From Pacificispira sp040217575 (GTDB lineage Bacteria; Pseudomonadota; Alphaproteobacteria; UBA8366; Aestuariispiraceae), in NCBI GenBank assembly GCA_040217575.1, contig JAVJPW010000002.1:897745-961744 (forward strand): 64,000 nt of DNA. Direction: 5' to 3'. Below are positions 51,139-64,000 of the stretch, one piece after another (the first letter of the stretch is position 1; each line of letters opens with the position of its first letter). Position numbers and translations under genes: made by a program. The notes beneath the pieces were generated by a model. It saw only the letters and a program-made list of their open reading frames with translations. It made no database searches and was not told the DNA's origin.

Positions 51139-54100
51139 TTATTCCGCCGCATCCGTCGCGGTTTCGTCTTCCGCGGATTCTTCGTTGGCGGCCCGTTCGG
51201 CTTCCAGCGCAGCCTGGGCGGCGGCGCGTTCTGCCTGGATCGCCTTGTCGCGGCTGTTGGCAACGCCACGCAGACGCTTCATGACCGATCCGGTACCGGC
51301 CGGGATCAGGCGACCGACGATGACGTTTTCCTTCAGGCCTTCCAGCGTGTCGATCTTGCCGTTCACGGCGGCTTCGGTCAGCACGCGGGTCGTTTCCTGG
51401 AAGGATGCAGCCGAGATGAAGGAATTGGTCTGCAGGCTTGCCTTGGTGATGCCCTGCAGGACCGGCTTGACCGTAAGCGGGGTCTTGCCTTCCTTCTCCA
51501 GGTTTTCGTTCATCGTCTGGACTTCGTAACGGTCCAGAATTTCGCCTGCCAGCATGTAGCTGTCGCCCGGATGGACCACTTCGACCTTCTGCAGCATCTG
51601 GCGGACGATCACTTCGATATGCTTGTCGTTGATCTTCACGCCCTGCAGACGATAGACGTCCTGGATCTCCTTGCAGAGGTAGTCGGCCAGCGCTTCCACG
51701 CCAAGCACTTCCAGAATGTCGTGCGGCACCGGGTTGCCGTCCATTAGCATTTCACCCTTCTGGATGAAGTCGCCTTCCTGAACGGTGATGTGCTTGCCCT
51801 TCGGAACAAGGAATTCCGACGGATCCTTGTCCTCGTCCGCGGGACGGATGACGATCCGGCGCTTGGTCTTGTAGTCCTTGCCGAATTCGATATAGCCGTC
51901 CTGATCCGCGATGATCGCGAATTCCTTGGGCTTGCGGGCTTCGAACAGTTCCGCCACGCGCGGCAGACCACCCGTAATGTCGCGGGTCTTGGAGCTTTCC
52001 CGCGGAATGCGTGCCAGCACGTCCCCGGCCTTCACTTCGGTCTGGTTATGGACCGACAGGATCGCGTCCACCGACATGAAATAGCGCGCTTCCAGACCGT
52101 TCGGCAGGGTGACGACGCCGCCATCCTTGTCACGCAGCGTGATCCGCGGGCGCAGGTCGGCACCCTGTGCCTGCTGCTTCCAGTCGATCACGACCTTGGA
52201 CGAGATGCCCGTCGCTTCGTCGACGACGTCGCGGACGCTGACGCCCTCGACCAGGTCGACATAGTGGGCAACCCCTTCCGTTTCCGTGATGATCGGAATG
52301 GTGTACGGGTCCCATTCGGCCATCGTCTGGCCCTTGACTACCTGGGTTTCGTCGTCCACCCGAAGGCGGGCGCCGTACGGAATGCGGTGTTTCGCGCGTT
52401 CCCGACCCAGTTCGTCCAGCACAACCAGTTCGCAGTTCCGGCCCATGACGACCAGGCGGCCCTCACTGTCGGTCACGACGTTCTTGTTGTTGATCTTGAG
52501 CGTCCCGTCGATCGAGCTTTCGACCGAGTTCTGCTCCGCCCCGCGCTGTGCCGCGCCGCCGATGTGGAAGGTCCGCATGGTAAGCTGCGTACCCGGTTCC
52601 CCGATCGACTGCGCCGCGATGACGCCGATGGCCTCGCCAATGTTGACGACGGTCCCGCGGGCCAGGTCACGGCCATAACAGGTGCCGCAGACGCCGACTT
52701 TGGTCTCGCAGGTCAGGACCGAACGGATCTTGACCGAATCGATACCGGCGGTTTCGATCGCATCGGCTTCCGGTTCCGTGATCAGGTCCCCGGCCTTGAC
52801 GATGGTCTCGCCCGACAGCGGGTCGATCACGTCTTCGGCCGTGCAGCGGCCCAGGATCCGTTCCGCCAGGCCTTCGATGACGTCGCCGCCTTCGATGACT
52901 GCACGCATGGTCAGTCCCTGGGACGTACCGCAGTCTTCTTCGACCACGATCGCATCCTGGGCAACGTCCACCAGTCGGCGGGTCAGGTACCCGGAGTTCG
53001 CCGTCTTCAACGCCGTATCCGCCAGGCCCTTACGGGCGCCGTGGGTGGAGTTGAAGTATTCGAGGACCGTCAGCCCCTCCTTGAAGTTGGAGATGATCGG
53101 CGTTTCGATGATTTCACCCGACGGCTTCGCCATCAGGCCGCGCATCCCGGCCAGCTGCTTGATCTGTGCGGGCGACCCACGGGCCCCGGAATGGGCCATC
53201 ATGTAGACCGAGTTCAGCTCCTTGCCGGTGCCGGCCTGCATGATCTTCATCATCTCGTCCGCGACCTTGTCGGTCGTGCCGGACCAGAGGTCGACCACCT
53301 TGTTGTATTTCTCAAGCTGGGTGATCAGGCCGTCCAGATACTGCTGTTCGTATTCCTTGACCTGATTCTGGGCCTCTTCGATCAGTTTGATCTTCGCTTC
53401 CGGAACGACCAGGTCGTCCTTGCCGAAAGAAATGCCGGCACGGCACGCCCAGCCGAAGCCAAGACCCATCAGCCGGTCGCAGAAAATGACCGTCTCTTTC
53501 TGACCGGTGTGGCGGTAGACCACGTCGATCAGGTTCTGAATGTCCTTCTTGGTCAGCAGCCGGTTGATCAGGCTGAAGGGCAGATGCGGGTGCTTCGGCA
53601 GAATCTGCGCCAGCAGCATCCGGCCCGGCGTCGTCAGAACGCGCTCGACCTTCGGGTTGCCTTCGTTATCGACGGTCTCATAGATCGACTTGATCCGGCT
53701 GTGAAGGCTGATGGCCTTCGTTTCCATCGCATGTTCGATCTCTGCCAGCGTGGCATAAAGCGGTACGCGGTGTGCCTTGGCCTTGCCGTCCGTCAGAAGC
53801 TTGAAGCCTTTCTTCGGATCGGTTTCATCCAGCAACGTTCCCGTCGCAGCATCGCGCAGAACCACGTCGTCCCGTTCCAGGGCCGCCGACAGCGCCTCGA
53901 CACTGTCGACATGCACGACCGGCGTCGGCGCGTTCGCCTGTTCCGTCGTGATGTAATACAGGCCCAGAATGATGTCCTGGGACGGCACGATGATCGGCTT
54001 ACCGTTGGCGGGCGACAGGATGTTGTTCGTCGACATCATCAGGACGCGCGCTTCAAGCTGGCTTTCCAGCGACAGCGGCACATGGACCGCCATCTGGTCA

Positions 54101-55491
54101 CCGTCGAAGTCGGCATTGAACGCGGCACAGACCAGCGGGTGCAGCTGGATCGCCTTGCCTTCGATCAGTTTCGGTTCGAACGCCTGAATGCCCAGACGGT
54201 GCAGCGTCGGCGCACGGTTCAGCAGTACCGGATGTTCGCGGATGACCTCTTCCAGGATGTCCCAGACTTCCGGGCGTTCCTTTTCGACGACACGTTTCGC
54301 CGCCTTGATGGTCGATGCCAGGCCGTAGGTCTCAAGCTTCGAATAGATAAACGGCTTGAACAGTTCCAGCGCCATCTTCTTGGGCAGCCCGCACTGATGC
54401 AGCATCAGTTCCGGGCCGACCACGATGACCGAACGACCGGAATAGTCGACGCGCTTACCCAGCAGGTTCTGGCGGAAGCGGCCCTGTTTGCCTTTCAGCA
54501 TGTCGGAAAGCGATTTCAGCGGGCGCTTGTTCGCGCCGGTGATGACGCGGCCGCGACGGCCGTTGTCGAACAGCGCATCCACGGATTCCTGCAGCATGCG
54601 CTTTTCGTTGCGAACGATGATGTCCGGCGCGCGCAGTTCGATCAGCCGGCGCAGACGGTTGTTCCGGTTGATGACGCGGCGGTACAGGTCGTTCAGGTCG
54701 GACGTTGCGAAACGGCCGCCGTCCAGCGGGACCAGCGGGCGCAGTTCCGGCGGAATGACCGGGACGACATCCAGGATCATCCATTCCGGGCGCGCGCCGG
54801 AGTTCTGGAACGCTTCCAGAAGCTTCAGGCGCTTGACCAGTTTCTTGCGCTTGGCTTCGGAACCGGTTTCGGCCAGATCTTCGCGGGTCTTTTCGATCGC
54901 TTCTTCGACTTCGATCTGCGACAGCATGGTCTTCAGCGCTTCGGCACCGATCTCGGCGGTAAACGCATCGTCGCCATACTTGTCCTGGGCGTCGAGATAT
55001 TCATCCTCGGTCATCAGCGACTGGATCTTCAGATCGGTCAGACCCGGTTCCGTAACGACGTAGTTTTCGAAATAGAGGACGCGCTCCAGATCTTTCAGCG
55101 TCATGTCCATCAGAAGCCCGATGCGGCTGGGCAAGGACTTCAGGAACCAGATATGCGCGACCGGCGACGCCAGTTCGATATGGCCCATCCGTTCGCGGCG
55201 GACCTTGGACAGGGTCACTTCGACACCGCACTTTTCACAGACGATGCCTTTGTACTTCATGCGCTTGTACTTGCCGCACAGGCATTCGTAATCCTTGATC
55301 GGACCAAAGATCCGGGCACAGAACAGGCCGTCCCGTTCCGGCTTGAAGGTACGATAGTTGATCGTCTCCGGCTTCTTGATCTCACCGTAGGACCAGGACC
55401 GGATCCGCTCGGGCGATGCCAGCGAGATCTGGATATGGTCAAAGCTCTGGAGACCTTGGGGTTGGCCGAAAAGCTGCATCAACTCATTCAT
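51139..55491 (-). CDS. rpoC: RNA polymerase subunit beta'
   Basis: 1450 residues. Zn1 cysteines are in CLCGKYKRMKYKGIVCEKC, the catalytic Mg site is NADFDGDQMAVH, and the trigger-loop region GEPGTQLTMRTFHIGGAA is present. AAGGAG precedes the ATG. It lies 76 bp after rpoB in the standard operon and ends with an acidic Ala/Glu-rich tail (EESAEDETATDAAE). A stem-loop terminator follows. Confidence 0.99.
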   Translation of the reverse strand: MNELMQLFGQPQGLQSFDHIQISLASPERIRSWSYGEIKKPETINYRTFKPERDGLFCARIFGPIKDYECLCGKYKRMKYKGIVCEKCGVEVTLSKVRRERMGHIELASPVAHIWFLKSLPSRIGLLMDMTLKDLERVLYFENYVVTEPGLTDLKIQSLMTEDEYLDAQDKYGDDAFTAEIGAEALKTMLSQIEVEEAIEKTREDLAETGSEAKRKKLVKRLKLLEAFQNSGARPEWMILDVVPVIPPELRPLVPLDGGRFATSDLNDLYRRVINRNNRLRRLIELRAPDIIVRNEKRMLQESVDALFDNGRRGRVITGANKRPLKSLSDMLKGKQGRFRQNLLGKRVDYSGRSVIVVGPELMLHQCGLPKKMALELFKPFIYSKLETYGLASTIKAAKRVVEKERPEVWDILEEVIREHPVLLNRAPTLHRLGIQAFEPKLIEGKAIQLHPLVCAAFNADFDGDQMAVHVPLSLESQLEARVLMMSTNNILSPANGKPIIVPSQDIILGLYYITTEQANAPTPVVHVDSVEALSAALERDDVVLRDAATGTLLDETDPKKGFKLLTDGKAKAHRVPLYATLAEIEHAMETKAISLHSRIKSIYETVDNEGNPKVERVLTTPGRMLLAQILPKHPHLPFSLINRLLTKKDIQNLIDVVYRHTGQKETVIFCDRLMGLGFGWACRAGISFGKDDLVVPEAKIKLIEEAQNQVKEYEQQYLDGLITQLEKYNKVVDLWSGTTDKVADEMMKIMQAGTGKELNSVYMMAHSGARGSPAQIKQLAGMRGLMAKPSGEIIETPIISNFKEGLTVLEYFNSTHGARKGLADTALKTANSGYLTRRLVDVAQDAIVVEEDCGTSQGLTMRAVIEGGDVIEGLAERILGRCTAEDVIDPLSGETIVKAGDLITEPEADAIETAGIDSVKIRSVLTCETKVGVCGTCYGRDLARGTVVNIGEAIGVIAAQSIGEPGTQLTMRTFHIGGAAQRGAEQNSVESSIDGTLKINNKNVVTDSEGRLVVMGRNCELVVLDELGRERAKHRIPYGARLRVDDETQVVKGQTMAEWDPYTIPIITETEGVAHYVDLVEGVSVRDVVDEATGISSKVVIDWKQQAQGADLRPRITLRDKDGGVVTLPNGLEARYFMSVDAILSVHNQTEVKAGDVLARIPRESSKTRDITGGLPRVAELFEARKPKEFAIIADQDGYIEFGKDYKTKRRIVIRPADEDKDPSEFLVPKGKHITVQEGDFIQKGEMLMDGNPVPHDILEVLGVEALADYLCKEIQDVYRLQGVKINDKHIEVIVRQMLQKVEVVHPGDSYMLAGEILDRYEVQTMNENLEKEGKTPLTVKPVLQGITKASLQTNSFISAASFQETTRVLTEAAVNGKIDTLEGLKENVIVGRLIPAGTGSVMKRLRGVANSRDKAIQAERAAAQAALEAERAANEESAEDETATDAAE

Positions 55492-55567
55492 CGGGCTCTC
55501 CTTTCGCGTCCTTCATCCGACGCGTTCATACAGGGAAGAAATGGATATCCGTCGCAGGTCCGCCGGA

Positions 55568-59746
<4,179 letters not shown>

Positions 59747-59936
59747 CTCGTTCTTCATCCTTTGTCTGTTCCGCCGGTTCGGGGGCCGGACCCGCTTCCT
59801 TGCGGACCATTCCACAAACCGATCTTGTCCCGCCGGCCGGTTGAAGACGGGCTGCTGCCCGCGCATTCGTTGGCCGGTTTTCGCGGCTCAATCGGGACGG
59901 TCCTGAAACCGGTCCTTTTTGAGGCGCGTCGAGGGA

Positions 59937-59957
59937 CGAGGCCAACATGCGGCCTCG
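59937..59957 (-). promoter_or_regulatory. Hairpin in the rplL-rpoB gap
   Basis: Perfect 7-bp stem (CGAGGCC/GGCCTCG) with a 7-nt loop in the 274-bp space between rplL and rpoB. No U-run follows. In E. coli the same space holds an attenuator and an RNase III site that set the ratio of L7/L12 to RNA polymerase; a similar role here is inference. Confidence 0.5.
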
Positions 59958-60020
59958 CCCCCCTTTCGTACGCAGATGCGGCCGTTCCGGGGTCGCCGGA
60001 ACACCCGCAAGAAAACCGGA

Positions 60021-60404
60021 TTACTTCAGCTCGACGGTTGCGCCGGCTTCTTCCAGTTTCTTCTTCAGCTCTTCGGCCTCGTCCTTGGCAACGCCTTCCT
60101 TGACGGCTTTCGGCGCACCTTCGACAAGGTCCTTGGCTTCCTTCAGACCAAGGCCCGTGATCGCACGGACTTCCTTGATGACGTTGATTTTCTTGTCGCC
60201 GGCGGCGGCAAGAACGACGTCGAAGGAATCCTTTTCTTCAGCAGCCGGGGCGGCATCGCCACCACCAGCAGCGGCAACGCCCGCAACCGCGACAGGCGCG
60301 GCGGCGGAAACGCCCCATTTTTCTTCCAGCATCTTGGAGAGCTCTGCCGCCTCGATGACGGTCAGGTTCGAGAGCTCTTCAGCCAGTTTCTCTAGATCAG
60401 CCAT
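60021..60404 (-). CDS. rplL: 50S ribosomal protein L7/L12
   Basis: 127 residues from ATG 60404; a GTG three codons upstream is closer to the GGAG and less likely. The N-terminal dimer domain (MADLEKLAEELSNLTVIEAA), the Ala/Gly-rich hinge (PVAVAGVAAAGGG) and the C-terminal factor-binding domain (KINVIKEVRAITGLGLKEAK) are all there. It forms the ribosomal stalk with L10. Confidence 0.98.
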   Translation of the reverse strand: MADLEKLAEELSNLTVIEAAELSKMLEEKWGVSAAAPVAVAGVAAAGGGDAAPAAEEKDSFDVVLAAAGDKKINVIKEVRAITGLGLKEAKDLVEGAPKAVKEGVAKDEAEELKKKLEEAGATVELK

Positions 60405-60461
60405 TTCATTCACTCCGTAATTGGCAGTTCGTAAGGACTCGTTTCGTTACCGAGCCGCACC

Positions 60462-60971
60462 TCAATTCGAGTTTCCGTACGCACCGAACACGCGGGCCAA
60501 TTGGCCAGCCGGTGCCTGCAGAACGCCAGCCACCTTCGTGGCCGGGGCCTGAATCAGACCGACAAGCTTGCCCCGCAGTTCGTCGAGCGACGGCAGTTTT
60601 GCCAGCGCTTCGACCTGTGCGGCGTCAAGGCCGGATCCATCAAGCCCGCCCGCGACGATTGAAATCTTCTCGTTTGATTTCCGGTAGTCGGTCACCACTT
60701 TGGCGGCCGCAACCGGGTCTTCAGAGAAACAAATCGCCGTCGGACCCGTAAACAGATCGTCCAGATGCTCGAACTTCGTTCCCTTCAGCGCCAGCTTTGC
60801 GAGCGTGTTCTTGGTTACCTTGTAACCCGCACCCGCATCGCGCATCTTTTGCCGAAGGTCGGAGACTTCCGCCACCGTCAGGCCCGACTGGCTGGTTACA
60901 ACCACCAGGCTTGAGGTTTCGAACGTCTCGCGCAGCTCGGCGACCAGGGCTTCTTTCTTAGAACGTTCCAC
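60462..60971 (-). CDS. rplJ: 50S ribosomal protein L10
   Basis: 169 residues from GTG 60971, where GGAG lies 7 nt before and the protein starts with the conserved MERSKKEALVAEL; the frame runs upstream to a GTG at 61034 without similarity. It contains the L7/L12-binding C-terminal helix and VVVTSQSGLTVAEVSDLR. It anchors L7/L12 to the ribosome and, in many bacteria, represses its own operon by binding the leader. Confidence 0.96.
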   Translation of the reverse strand: MERSKKEALVAELRETFETSSLVVVTSQSGLTVAEVSDLRQKMRDAGAGYKVTKNTLAKLALKGTKFEHLDDLFTGPTAICFSEDPVAAAKVVTDYRKSNEKISIVAGGLDGSGLDAAQVEALAKLPSLDELRGKLVGLIQAPATKVAGVLQAPAGQLARVFGAYGNSN

Positions 60972-61258
60972 TGATCGTCTCCGCTGTTGTGGTCCCGCCC
61001 GCCCCATGGGGGCGTTTGGAACCGGTTCCACCAAAACACCGCGCCAACCTTGGTCGCGATGCTCACTTCCTGCCCGGGAGGATGGAAACGGCCAAAAAAG
61101 CCTTTCGCATTCCGCTCCTACCTATCTCATGACGGCTGGGTTTCCCCGCTTAAGCCAGGACGGACGCACGAAGTTCCGACATGGCACCGTCAATCTCGGA
61201 CAGGTCATCGGGGTCACGATACGGCGACCCCGAATTCCGTCGCCTCAGGGCCTGACCG
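60972..61258 (-). promoter_or_regulatory. rplA-rplJ leader region
   Basis: 287 nt without a gene between rplA and rplJ. It holds a perfect 8-bp hairpin TCGGGGTC-N10-GACCCCGA at 61208-61233. A 6-bp repeat CCTGAC-C-GTCAGG (61251-61263) spans the rplA stop. In other bacteria this gap carries a promoter and an L10-binding leader RNA; the detailed leader fold was not verified. Confidence 0.45.
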
Positions 61259-61957
61259 TCAGGCTTGGGGCTGTGCCGACGCCAGGTCCAGCTTGATGCC
61301 GGGACCCATGGTCGACGAAATAGATACACGCTTGATGTACGTGCCCTTTGCGCCGGACGGTTTGGCCGACTGAATGGCGCCGACGAACGCGCGCACATTT
61401 TCCGCCAGTTGTTCGGCGCTGAAGCTTGCCTTGCCGATGCCGGCATGGACGATCCCGGCCTTTTCGGCGCGGAACTGCACTTCACCCGCTTTTGCGTTCT
61501 TCACCGCGTCGGCGACGTTCGGCGTGACCGTGCCCAGCTTCGGGTTCGGCATCAGGCCGCGCGGACCCAGAACCTTACCCAGCCGGCCGACGATCGCCAT
61601 CATGTCCGGCGATGCGATGACGCGTTCGAAATCCATCATGCCGCCCTGGACCTGTTCCATCAGGTCTTCGGCGCCGACGAAATCCGCACCCGCTTCCTTG
61701 GCTTCCTCGGCCTTGTCGCCACGCGCGAAGACCGCGACACGCACGGACTTGCCCGTGCCGTGTGGCAGTGCGCACGCACCACGGACCTGCTGGTCCGAAT
61801 GGCGTGGGTCAATGCCCAGGTTCATGGCGATTTCCACGGACTCGTCGAATTTCGCGCCACCCTTCTTGAGAAGTTCAATCGCATCCTCGACCCCGTAGAG
61901 CTTCGCCCGGTCGATGTCGCCATAGGCGCCCTTAAGGCGTTTTCCCTGCTTCGCCAT
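61259..61957 (-). CDS. rplA: 50S ribosomal protein L1
   Basis: 232 residues, the normal length. It starts MAKQGKRLKGAYGDID and contains GLMPNPKLGTVTPNVADAV and QFRAEKAGIVHAGIGK, signature regions of L1. It lies 5 bp after rplK and is translated with it; L1 represses the L11-L1 pair in other bacteria. Confidence 0.98.
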   Translation of the reverse strand: MAKQGKRLKGAYGDIDRAKLYGVEDAIELLKKGGAKFDESVEIAMNLGIDPRHSDQQVRGACALPHGTGKSVRVAVFARGDKAEEAKEAGADFVGAEDLMEQVQGGMMDFERVIASPDMMAIVGRLGKVLGPRGLMPNPKLGTVTPNVADAVKNAKAGEVQFRAEKAGIVHAGIGKASFSAEQLAENVRAFVGAIQSAKPSGAKGTYIKRVSISSTMGPGIKLDLASAQPQA

Positions 61958-61962
61958 GACCG

Positions 61963-62394
61963 TTACTCCTGAACCGTGATGCCCATGGACCGCGCGGAAC
62001 CCTTGATGGATTCCATCGCCGCTTCCACGGTGACAGCATTCATGTCTTCCAGCTTCGCTTCCGCGATTTCGCGCACCTGCGCGACGGTGACGGAACCGAC
62101 CTTGTCCTTGTTCGGCGTGCCGGACCCTTTATTCACCTTGGCAGCCTTCTTCAGGTAATAGGCGGCCGGCGGGGTCTTGGTGACGAACGTGAAGCTGCGG
62201 TCTTCATACGCGGTGATGACCACCGGCGTCGGCGTGCCAGGTTCCTTGTCCTGGGTTGCCGCATTGAAGGCCTTGCAGAATTCCATGATGTTGATGCCGC
62301 GCTGGCCCAGGGCCGGCCCGACCGGCGGGGAAGGGTTGGCCTGTCCCGCCTTGATTTCGAGCTTGATGTAGCCCGCAATCTTTTTCTTCGCCAT
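61963..62394 (-). CDS. rplK: 50S ribosomal protein L11
   Basis: 143 residues. The Pro-rich segment GQANPSPPVGPALGQRGI and GTPTPVVITAYEDRSF are typical. L11 binds the GTPase centre of 23S rRNA and is the site of thiostrepton action. A 147-bp gap separates it from nusG. Confidence 0.98.
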   Translation of the reverse strand: MAKKKIAGYIKLEIKAGQANPSPPVGPALGQRGINIMEFCKAFNAATQDKEPGTPTPVVITAYEDRSFTFVTKTPPAAYYLKKAAKVNKGSGTPNKDKVGSVTVAQVREIAEAKLEDMNAVTVEAAMESIKGSARSMGITVQE

Positions 62395-62541
62395 AACGAA
62401 CCTTTTCCTTTCTCTGCCGCGCCCGAAATTCCGGGGCGGCTTCAGTTCGCGCCGCGGTTCAAACGGCTCCCGGTGGACTGATCCGGGACGGGCCTACCGC
62501 GACGGTTTCTCGACCGCTTCAAAAAGAAACCAGAAGTCCAC

Positions 62542-63072
62542 TCAGAGCTTTTCGACCTGGGTGTATTCGAGTTCCACCGGTGTCGCGCGACCGAAAATCG
62601 ACACCGTAACCTTCAGGCGGGCCTTTTCCTCGTCCACTTCTTCGACCGTTCCGTTGAAGGACGTGAACGGACCGTCGGAGACGCGAACCTGCTCGCCGAT
62701 ATCGAAAGTGATCGACGGTTTCGGCCGGTCGACCCCTTCCTTGACCTGATCCAGGATCCGCTGCGCCTCTTTCTCCGAAATCGGCGACGGGCGCTTGCCG
62801 GTACCCAGGAAACCCGTGACCTTGGCGGTGTTGCTCACCAGGTGCCAGGTCACGTCGTTCATTTCGCAATTCACCAGGACGTAGCCGGGGAAGAACTTGC
62901 GCTCGGCATTGACTTTCTTGCCGCGCCGCATCTCGACCACGGTTTCGGTCGGGACCTCCACCGTTTCGACCATGTCTTCCAGGCCTTGGGTGTGCACCTG
63001 TTCCATGATGGATTCGGCGACCTTCTTTTCGGATCCCGAAAACACGTGCACCACATACCAGCGTTTCGCCAC
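62542..63072 (-). CDS. nusG: Transcription termination/antitermination protein NusG
   Basis: 176 residues from GTG 63072 (GAGG 7 nt upstream; protein begins MAKRWYVVHVFSGSEKKVAE); the open frame continues 12 codons upstream but without a ribosome site. The NGN domain has KFFPGYVLVNCEMND, and the KOW domain is EQVRVSDGPFTSFNGTVEEVD. NusG binds RNA polymerase, couples it to ribosomes and helps Rho. It follows secE. Confidence 0.97.
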   Translation of the reverse strand: MAKRWYVVHVFSGSEKKVAESIMEQVHTQGLEDMVETVEVPTETVVEMRRGKKVNAERKFFPGYVLVNCEMNDVTWHLVSNTAKVTGFLGTGKRPSPISEKEAQRILDQVKEGVDRPKPSITFDIGEQVRVSDGPFTSFNGTVEEVDEEKARLKVTVSIFGRATPVELEYTQVEKL

Positions 63073-63133
63073 GTCCAAACCTCTTGCTCTAAAACCCTTA
63101 TCGACCAACCCCGTCTGACCGGACTTCCACCCG

Positions 63134-63325
63134 TCAGCGGCTGAGGATCAGTTCCACCAACCAGGCGATGATTCCGTCCACCGCCAGGAAAAACACCGCC
63201 ATGATCGTCACCATGATGAAGACCATCAGCGTCGCGATACCCGTTTCCTTGCGCGTCGGCCACGTGACCTTGCTGGCCTCCTGGCGGACTTGACGAACGA
63301 ACTGCGCGGGATTGGTCTTCGCCAT
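63134..63325 (-). CDS. secE: Preprotein translocase subunit SecE
   Basis: 63 residues, a short single-span SecE as in alphaproteobacteria. The conserved cytoplasmic segment VRQEASKVTWPTRKET is followed by one membrane helix (ATLMVFIMVTIMAVFFLAVD). It stabilises SecY in the inner-membrane protein channel. It is upstream of nusG as usual. Confidence 0.97.
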   Translation of the reverse strand: MAKTNPAQFVRQVRQEASKVTWPTRKETGIATLMVFIMVTIMAVFFLAVDGIIAWLVELILSR

Positions 63326-63727
63326 CGTGATTTCGAACCTTGTTCTCGTACCTATCAGACCCAGAGGTGCCGCTTTTCAAAGGTTCCCGCGGCATATCCG
63401 GTACTGGACAAGTCGCGCAAACCACGGCACTGTTTTTCTAAAGCGTGCTCCTGAAGGCGCATCCAAGGCCGGTCCGGGACCACGCAAGCACAAACGCGCG
63501 GGATTGCCCGCCGCACCAACCGTTCGGAAAATTCAGCGCCTGCGCTTCAAGAAATCGCGCGCTGGAACGGTTCGGCAGGGCAACGCCGCGTGAAGTCGGC
63601 GTGGTTTAAGCCCTTAAACGCCCAAGCACAATACCCAAACGTAAAAATTTTTCGCGGGCGCGATTTCGCCACCCGTCCGCAACCGGTGCGTTCAGTTGCG
63701 AGTTCTGCGAAATCAGCGGCGGGAAAC
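63326..63727 (-). other. 402-bp gap between tRNA-Trp and secE
   Basis: No gene is seen. It contains a perfect palindrome GTTTAAG-CC-CTTAAAC (63603-63618) and an AT-rich run with AAAAATTTTT near 63642. The promoter of secE-nusG or processing sites of the tRNA transcript are expected here, but no convincing -35/-10 pair was found. Confidence 0.5.
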
Positions 63728-63803
63728 TGGCAGGGGCACAAGGATTCGAACCCTGGACCTACGGTTTTGGAGACCGTCGCTCTACCAACTGAGCTATACC
63801 CCT
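63728..63803 (-). tRNA. tRNA-Trp (anticodon CCA)
   Basis: 76 nt with CCA encoded. The acceptor stem is AGGGGTA/TGCCCCT, the anticodon arm ACGGT-CTCCAAA-ACCGT with anticodon CCA, and the T arm CCAGGGTTCGAATCCTTG. It lies between tuf and secE, as in many proteobacteria. Confidence 0.97.
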
Positions 63804-63860
63804 GCGGTCCACCGGGCCCGCGCGCCATCCCTGTCGGGACTGCGCGGACCCCGGCGCAAC

Positions 63861-64000
63861 TTACTGAATGATGCTAGCGACGACGCCTGCACCGACGGTA
63901 CGGCCGCCTTCGCGGATTGCGAAGCGCAGGCCTTCGTCCATGGCGATCGGCGCGATCAGCTCGACATCCATCGACACATTGTCGCCCGGCATCACCATTT
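63861..64000 (-). CDS. tuf: Elongation factor Tu (3' partial)
   Basis: The last 46 codons or so, ending in TAA. The frame reads MVMPGDNVSMDVELIAPIAM, then EGLRFAIREGGRTVGAGVV and ends ASIIQ, which is the C-terminal domain 3 of EF-Tu. The rest is beyond the right edge. It delivers aminoacyl-tRNA to the ribosome and is transcribed towards tRNA-Trp. Confidence 0.95.
   Translation of the reverse strand, partial: MVMPGDNVSMDVELIAPIAMDEGLRFAIREGGRTVGAGVVASIIQ

Noticed and set aside
63326..63727. A small gene between tRNA-Trp and secE (plus-strand frames at 63312-63593 and 63590-63871)
   Set aside because: No ribosome site, no family resemblance, and one frame runs through the tRNA gene.

Overview
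The window is high-GC bacterial chromosome, most likely from an alphaproteobacterium of a Rhodospirillales-like kind. The evidence is the gene order tuf-tRNA-Trp-secE-nusG-rplKAJL-rpoBC, the imuA-imuB-dnaE2 mutagenesis cassette, two complete TRAP transporter sets and an RpiR regulator. Genus and species cannot be read from it.

Layout. (1) 1-7038, plus strand: a tightly packed six-gene catabolic operon with a TPP-dependent decarboxylase-like enzyme (5' end outside the window), an aldehyde dehydrogenase, two extended SDRs, an FAD dehydrogenase of the fumarate-reductase/ketosteroid-dehydrogenase type and a third SDR; the substrate is unknown. (2) 7264-16145, minus strand: N-formylglutamate-amidohydrolase-like enzyme, TRAP DctQ-DctM-DctP, a stem-loop, glutamine-synthetase-like ligase, iron alcohol dehydrogenase, and an Orn/Lys/Arg decarboxylase. 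A divergent rpiR gene (16291-17163) with inverted repeats in the shared promoter region probably controls it. The set fits a gamma-glutamylation route for an amine or amino alcohol. (3) 17195-23804: shikimate dehydrogenase, a two-domain 3-dehydroshikimate dehydratase (QuiC type) and a second TRAP set on the minus strand, facing a divergent TetR regulator: quinate/shikimate catabolism. (4) 23865-29408: imuA-imuB-dnaE2. (5) 29655-38285: trxB, an acyl-CoA dehydrogenase, a second TPP enzyme, a very large sensor adenylate/guanylate cyclase, and a GNAT acetyltransferase.

(6) 38442-47438: a 9-kb integrated element in the 3' end of tRNA-Ser(GGA), bounded by a 14-bp direct repeat that copies the tRNA end. 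It is visibly AT-richer than its surroundings. It carries a P4-type integrase, a C5-cytosine methyltransferase with a closely coupled UvrD-like helicase/PD-(D/E)XK nuclease fusion, a convergent Vsr endonuclease, an AlpA-like regulator, an HTH protein, two small unknown genes and a protein with a HEPN-type RNxxxH motif. The methyltransferase-helicase/nuclease-Vsr trio is the best candidate in the window for an undescribed defence or restriction system.

(7) 47425-64000, minus strand: tRNA-Ser, lepA, a lone DmsC-like membrane anchor, rpoC, rpoB, rplL, rplJ, rplA, rplK, nusG, secE, tRNA-Trp and the 3' end of tuf, with one small plus-strand membrane-protein gene at 47745. This is core translation and transcription machinery.
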